A stretch of DNA of 64,000 nt from contig NZ_JAAAKV010000006.1 in NCBI RefSeq assembly GCF_009905725.1, forward strand, positions 186,001-250,000, in the 5' to 3' direction. The notes below the pieces were generated by a model, which did not search any database, was not told the origin of the DNA, and saw only the letters and a program-made list of their open reading frames with translations. Below are positions 60,518 through 64,000 of the stretch, one piece after another (position 1 is the first letter of the stretch; each line of letters begins with the position of its first letter). The DNA is from Emticicia sp. CRIBPO (GTDB lineage Bacteria > Bacteroidota > Bacteroidia > Cytophagales > Spirosomataceae). The position numbers and the translations under genes are program-made.

Positions 60518-62182
60518 ATGAAATACTTTTCAGGGTTGATTCTTTTTCTGATCAGCTGTTCATCTTTCGCACAAAACGTATTTTCATACAGGGATACTTC
60601 CGGCCTGGTCTCTGTTGAAGCATACACTTCTTACTTGACTGATTCGAGCGGGAAACTGACTTTTGAACAGATAAGGGCCGGTTCAGACACTGGTTTCGTC
60701 CGCAACACCCGGAACTTTCTTAATTTCGGAAACACAGAATATCCGGTATGGGTACGGATTGACCTGAAAAACAATTCAGACAAAGACCTTTATCTCATCC
60801 AGGAACTTCACGATGTCAGAATGCTGGATGTTTATGTGATCAATGAACTTGGGGTACGGTCATGGGCTGCAGGCTCCATGCGTCCGTTTGGTGCCAGTTT
60901 CCTTAAACGCAATATCACCGTCTTTGATCTCGGGAAATTCCCGGAAAAGGTCTTCCTGAAAATACAAAATCCCAATGTGTACATTCCGCTTAAAATAGGG
61001 AATCTCCGGGCAGTTGACAGTTATCTCCATCGTTATGACTTACTTTATGGCAGCCTTTACGGTCTCATGATTGCTCTCATCGTTTACAACCTGTTTGTTT
61101 ATGTAGTGGTGAGAGATAAACTTTTTCTGTATTATTTCTTCTATATCCTGTCTTCCGCCTACGTCATTTTCAGGGCTGACAACCATCATCATGAGTTCAT
61201 ATTCGGTCAAATTCCTTATTATGGTTTCGACATTAACCTTTCGTCCACCATTACGATCTTTTTTACCCTGGTATTTGCCAACGCTTATCTTAAGATAAAA
61301 GAGCTGGCCCCTGTTTTTTACCGTATCCTGGTGGTCATGATGTCCGTCGGGATTTTATTGCTGCCCAGTGAATGGCTTCCTTACAGGCCATGGATCAATG
61401 ACATTTACCAGTTACTTTATATCCTCCTGGTCCTGGTTCTCCTTTCTGCAAGTATTTACATTCATTTCCTGGGATATAAACCTGCCAGGTTCTTTATTTT
61501 AGCTTTCGGGGTTTACATTTTCGGGGTGGTGAGCATCCTCCTGGGTTTTATGGGTGTATTACCCATGGACAAACTGCGTTCCGCTTACATTTACCAGATA
61601 TGCTCGGCTCTTGAAGCATTGCTTTTTGCCCTGGCAGTAGCATACAGGTTCAATACCTACCGCAAGGAAGCTAAAGACGCCCGTGAACTTGCCCTCAGAC
61701 GTTCGCAGGAACATGAAGAGCTGCTATATAAAAACAACCAGCTGCTCTCAGAAAAACTGAAAATAGAAGAAACATTCAGGAATTATCATCCGGAAAAAGA
61801 CCTGGGCAGGGTAATGGAACAGGTGCAGCACAGCAACCTGATGATCCGAAAAATCTCGATACCGACAGTTGAGGGGATAATCATGTTTCCCGAGCAGGAT
61901 ATCAACCGTCTGGAAGCTATGGGAAGTTATTGCACCATACACCTGAGTGACCATAAGAAAATCATGACTTCAAAGCCAATGGTGCATTTCGAACAAATGA
62001 TTGATAATACTCAGTTTATGAGGATCCACAAGTCTCATATCGTTAACCTCAATAATATCGTAAGGTACATCAGGGGTGAAGGAGGATGGGTAGAGATGAA
62101 GGACAAAAGTGAGATACCGGTTTCCAGGAGGTTGAAAAGTGAACTGCTGCAGAGGTTAACGCGGGAGCAGCATGCCGTTTAG
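60518..62182 (+). CDS. 7TM-DISM membrane sensor joined to a LytTR DNA-binding domain
   Basis: From the ATG at 60518 the protein has 554 residues. A signal peptide (MKYFSGLILFLISCSSFAQ) and 7TMR-DISMED2 extracellular domain (about 20-175; EYPVWVRIDLKNNSDKDLYLIQELHDVRMLDVYVI) come first. Seven helices span about 185-385, then a coiled coil. The C-terminus (about 455-554) is LytTR (EGIIMFPEQDINRLEAMGSYCTIHLSDHKK; FMRIHKSHIVNLNNI). It is a one-component system: ligand sensing outside and DNA binding on the same chain. The upstream TTG at 60488 is an alternative start but precedes the signal. Confidence 0.93.
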   Translation: MKYFSGLILFLISCSSFAQNVFSYRDTSGLVSVEAYTSYLTDSSGKLTFEQIRAGSDTGFVRNTRNFLNFGNTEYPVWVRIDLKNNSDKDLYLIQELHDVRMLDVYVINELGVRSWAAGSMRPFGASFLKRNITVFDLGKFPEKVFLKIQNPNVYIPLKIGNLRAVDSYLHRYDLLYGSLYGLMIALIVYNLFVYVVVRDKLFLYYFFYILSSAYVIFRADNHHHEFIFGQIPYYGFDINLSSTITIFFTLVFANAYLKIKELAPVFYRILVVMMSVGILLLPSEWLPYRPWINDIYQLLYILLVLVLLSASIYIHFLGYKPARFFILAFGVYIFGVVSILLGFMGVLPMDKLRSAYIYQICSALEALLFALAVAYRFNTYRKEAKDARELALRRSQEHEELLYKNNQLLSEKLKIEETFRNYHPEKDLGRVMEQVQHSNLMIRKISIPTVEGIIMFPEQDINRLEAMGSYCTIHLSDHKKIMTSKPMVHFEQMIDNTQFMRIHKSHIVNLNNIVRYIRGEGGWVEMKDKSEIPVSRRLKSELLQRLTREQHAV

Positions 62183-62280
62183 AAAGTAGTTCCCGCAGTT
62201 CAGAAAACGGAGTTGCTTTAAGTACACAGGAGGTTATACTTTTGGTGAAAGTCTATTTTTTCACCTTAAACCTCATAAAC

Positions 62281-62643
62281 ATGACTAAATCAGCCAAATC
62301 TGTCCTGTTTTTCAGCTACTACCTTTTTATTGTCGGACTCGAACTGCTTTTTATCCCCGACTTCTTCACCAAAACAGCCCGGTTACCACAGGCCAATGAA
62401 CCTTATATCAGGGTGGTTGGGGCCCTGGCCTTCATTATAGGTCTGTATTATCATCAATCTGCCAAAAACAATCTCATTCCGTTTTTAAAGGCCTCTATTC
62501 TCGGACGCTCTTTTTATTTCCTTTCGGCTGCAGGTCTCGTGGTTTTCAAAATTGCCCCGTCGGTATTTATCGCCTTTGGTCTTATTGATCTGCTAGGGGC
62601 CATATGGACCTGGACCTGTCTGAAAAGCGAAGGGCACATGTAA
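62281..62643 (+). CDS. Small four-helix membrane protein
   Basis: From the ATG at 62281 the 120-residue protein has four hydrophobic helices (about 8-25, 43-60, 72-88 and 92-112). The motif LLFIPDFFTKTARLPQANEPYIRVVGALAFIIGLYYHQSA resembles small DUF4345-like membrane proteins. The open frame reaches back to TTG 62242, but the ATG is a better start. Function unknown. Confidence 0.8.
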   Translation: MTKSAKSVLFFSYYLFIVGLELLFIPDFFTKTARLPQANEPYIRVVGALAFIIGLYYHQSAKNNLIPFLKASILGRSFYFLSAAGLVVFKIAPSVFIAFGLIDLLGAIWTWTCLKSEGHM

Positions 62644-62687
62644 AGTCTTGTATAATAACTTCCATTTATTTTAATACATCATCCATT

Positions 62688-63107
62688 ATGAAAAAAATTA
62701 TCTTTTCTCTTATTCTTCTTACCGCGATAAAAACAACATTTGCCCAAAGCAAGGCAGAGCAAATGTTTCAGGCGACAGTCAGTGAATTCCAGGCGAATCC
62801 GGCCAAAGCGATTCGCGAAAGGGCATCCGATGATTATGTTCTCATCTCATCAAGCGGTTACATGATAGACAAGGCTAAAACTGAAGCTATCTTTAAAAAT
62901 GTGAATTCTGTGTCCGTCAGTTTTACAAATCTGAAAGTGAGGCAAACCGGCCTGATAATAATCGTCACCGGAAAAGAACATGCCGTGAGACACCACTCCG
63001 ACGGCACTCCCGACCTCGCCATTGACTATCTGTCGACATATGTTTACGAAATCAAAGGGGACCATCTGATATACCTGAGCGGCCATCACACTAAACCTGC
63101 CCCCTGA
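62688..63107 (+). CDS. Secreted NTF2-like protein (DUF4440-type)
   Basis: From the ATG at 62688 the 139-residue protein has a signal peptide (IIFSLILLTAIKTTFAQ) and an NTF2-like/SnoaL fold: AIRERASDDYVLISSSGYMIDKAKTEAIF, IIVTGKEHAVRHHSDG and IDYLSTYVYEIKGDHLIYLSGHHT. The family binds small ligands; no catalytic role is known here. The open frame starts at 62604 within the previous gene, but the signal starts at 62688. Confidence 0.85.
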   Translation: MKKIIFSLILLTAIKTTFAQSKAEQMFQATVSEFQANPAKAIRERASDDYVLISSSGYMIDKAKTEAIFKNVNSVSVSFTNLKVRQTGLIIIVTGKEHAVRHHSDGTPDLAIDYLSTYVYEIKGDHLIYLSGHHTKPAP

Positions 63108-63159
63108 AAGAAGAGCATCCCGGAGCGATGGAATTAAAACCCATCACCGGTTTCAAGTC

Positions 63160-64000
63160 TTATCCTTTCCCCAGATAAAACTCCACCAACTCTTCAATAG
63201 GGCTTTTGACTATTTTGCCTACGGAGACTTGTCTCTGAGCTGCGGCTTCGCGGATAAAATCTGCGTAGTAATGGGCAATAGAGCCCGCAAAACCTACTTC
63301 ATGTTTCTGATAATCCGGGTATTTGACAATGTATTTATCCAGGAACAACAGGAATGAATTCATGATCAGTGAATGCATGAATGCGTCTGTCCTGTGTTCA
63401 GAAACAAAAGTTGAAAAAGAAGCAAAATACCGGTTGGGAAAAGGCTGCCGGTAGGCATGATCAATAATAGTAATGCGGTCTATTACCCCATATTTTTCTT
63501 CAAAAATTGTTCTCAGACTTTCAGGCAGTTCTTTATGCAGATAAGCCAGGATCAGGCTCTTGCCGAGGTGCCCCCCGCTGCCTTCATCTCCCAGCCAGAA
63601 ACCGAGTGGTGGTACCTGGAAAGCAATTTTTTCACCATCAAAAAAACAGGAGTTGGAACCGGTACCTAAAATACAGGCAATGCCCTGCCCTTCTCCGAAT
63701 ACTGCCCTGGCTGCCGCCACCACATCGCTGTAGGTCTCTACTTTTTTACAACCCGTGAAAACATCGGTAAGGGCATCCGCCATAATTTTACCTTTTATTT
63801 CGTCGGTAATCCCTGTGCCGTAATAATAGATTTCCTTCACACCTTCCACCTCGCTGATAAAGGGCTTCAAAGTCTCAAGCAACACCCCTGTTATTTCTTC
63901 ACGGGTTTGAAAATAGGGGTTAAACCCCGGAGTTTGAACCTTTTGTACAGATTTGTTCTTATCTATAAGTCTCCAATCAGTTTTTGTGGAGCCACTTTCG
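63160..64000 (-). CDS. N-acetylglucosamine-kinase-like protein (BadF/BadG family), 5' end cut
   Basis: The frame is open to the window end. Reading in from 63999 gives ESGSTKTDW, the phosphate-binding loop of the family, so only a few residues are missing. Further motifs are CILGTGSNSCFFDGEKIAFQVPPLGFWLGDEGSGGHLGKSLI and VGFAGSIAHYYADFIREAA. The protein should phosphorylate an amino sugar, perhaps N-acetylglucosamine, with ATP. The apparent start at 63885 is internal. It is convergent with the NTF2-like gene. Confidence 0.92.
   Translation of the reverse strand, partial: ESGSTKTDWRLIDKNKSVQKVQTPGFNPYFQTREEITGVLLETLKPFISEVEGVKEIYYYGTGITDEIKGKIMADALTDVFTGCKKVETYSDVVAAARAVFGEGQGIACILGTGSNSCFFDGEKIAFQVPPLGFWLGDEGSGGHLGKSLILAYLHKELPESLRTIFEEKYGVIDRITIIDHAYRQPFPNRYFASFSTFVSEHRTDAFMHSLIMNSFLLFLDKYIVKYPDYQKHEVGFAGSIAHYYADFIREAAAQRQVSVGKIVKSPIEELVEFYLGKG

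Overview
The window is a stretch of a Bacteroidota chromosome, most likely from the Cytophagales. The evidence is the adjacent porU-porV genes of the type IX secretion system, propeller/Y_Y_Y hybrid sensors, a 7TM-DISM sensor joined to LytTR, an ECF sigma factor followed by a dual-membrane anti-sigma protein, and repeated TAnnTTTG promoter boxes. Most of the window is ordinary housekeeping and accessory chromosome; no intact insertion sequence, prophage or CRISPR array was seen. Gene calls come from reading the translated sequence and recognising family motifs; no database search was possible.

Layout. 1-5.0 kb (minus strand): a truncated lipoprotein gene and a two-component pair, a NarL-type regulator and a large propeller histidine kinase. 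5.0-9.7 kb: an A+T-rich CACTCAATA repeat array, a small secreted protein, an unrecognised membrane protein and a TPR histidine kinase. 9.9-19.5 kb: a YciE ferritin-like protein, an XRE/membrane-protein pair, a Nudix-type regulator divergent from a ThuA gene, a GH30 glycosidase, a receiver-only regulator, an HxlR regulator divergent from doxX-azoR, and an M1 peptidase. 19.6-22.0 kb looks decayed or acquired: a frameshifted small gene, a stop-interrupted AraC-like fragment, an A+T-rich rlmF gene and a tRNA-Gly/tRNA-Leu pair. 22-29.8 kb: hisIE, small membrane and lipoproteins, a TonB-domain protein, an S41 peptidase, a DUF2130 protein, and a fumarylacetoacetase-fold/SDR cluster that may degrade a sugar acid such as L-fuconate.

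29.8-30.6 kb: tRNA-His is followed by three tandem degenerate tRNA-His-like copies, each with its own terminator hairpin. 30.9-40.4 kb: YceI, DUF998, RimO, an outer-membrane protein, an ECF sigma factor with an overlapping small gene, LptB, RecJ, and an AhpD-like/peroxiredoxin pair split by an 18-bp perfect hairpin. 40.6-46 kb: an SprT-like protein, PorU and PorV. 46-64 kb: a PVC-type cytochrome, a glycerophosphodiesterase, a GH3 protein, an AI-2E transporter family protein, a carboxylesterase, a PepSY-like lipoprotein, the ECF sigma/dual-membrane anti-sigma operon, an outer-membrane protein, TyrS, the 7TM-LytTR sensor, two small proteins and a truncated N-acetylglucosamine kinase-like gene.

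The most unusual signals are the tRNA-His-derived tandem array, the CACTCAATA higher-order repeat in a probable 3' UTR, and the sigma/anti-sigma operon whose anti-sigma protein appears to span both membranes.
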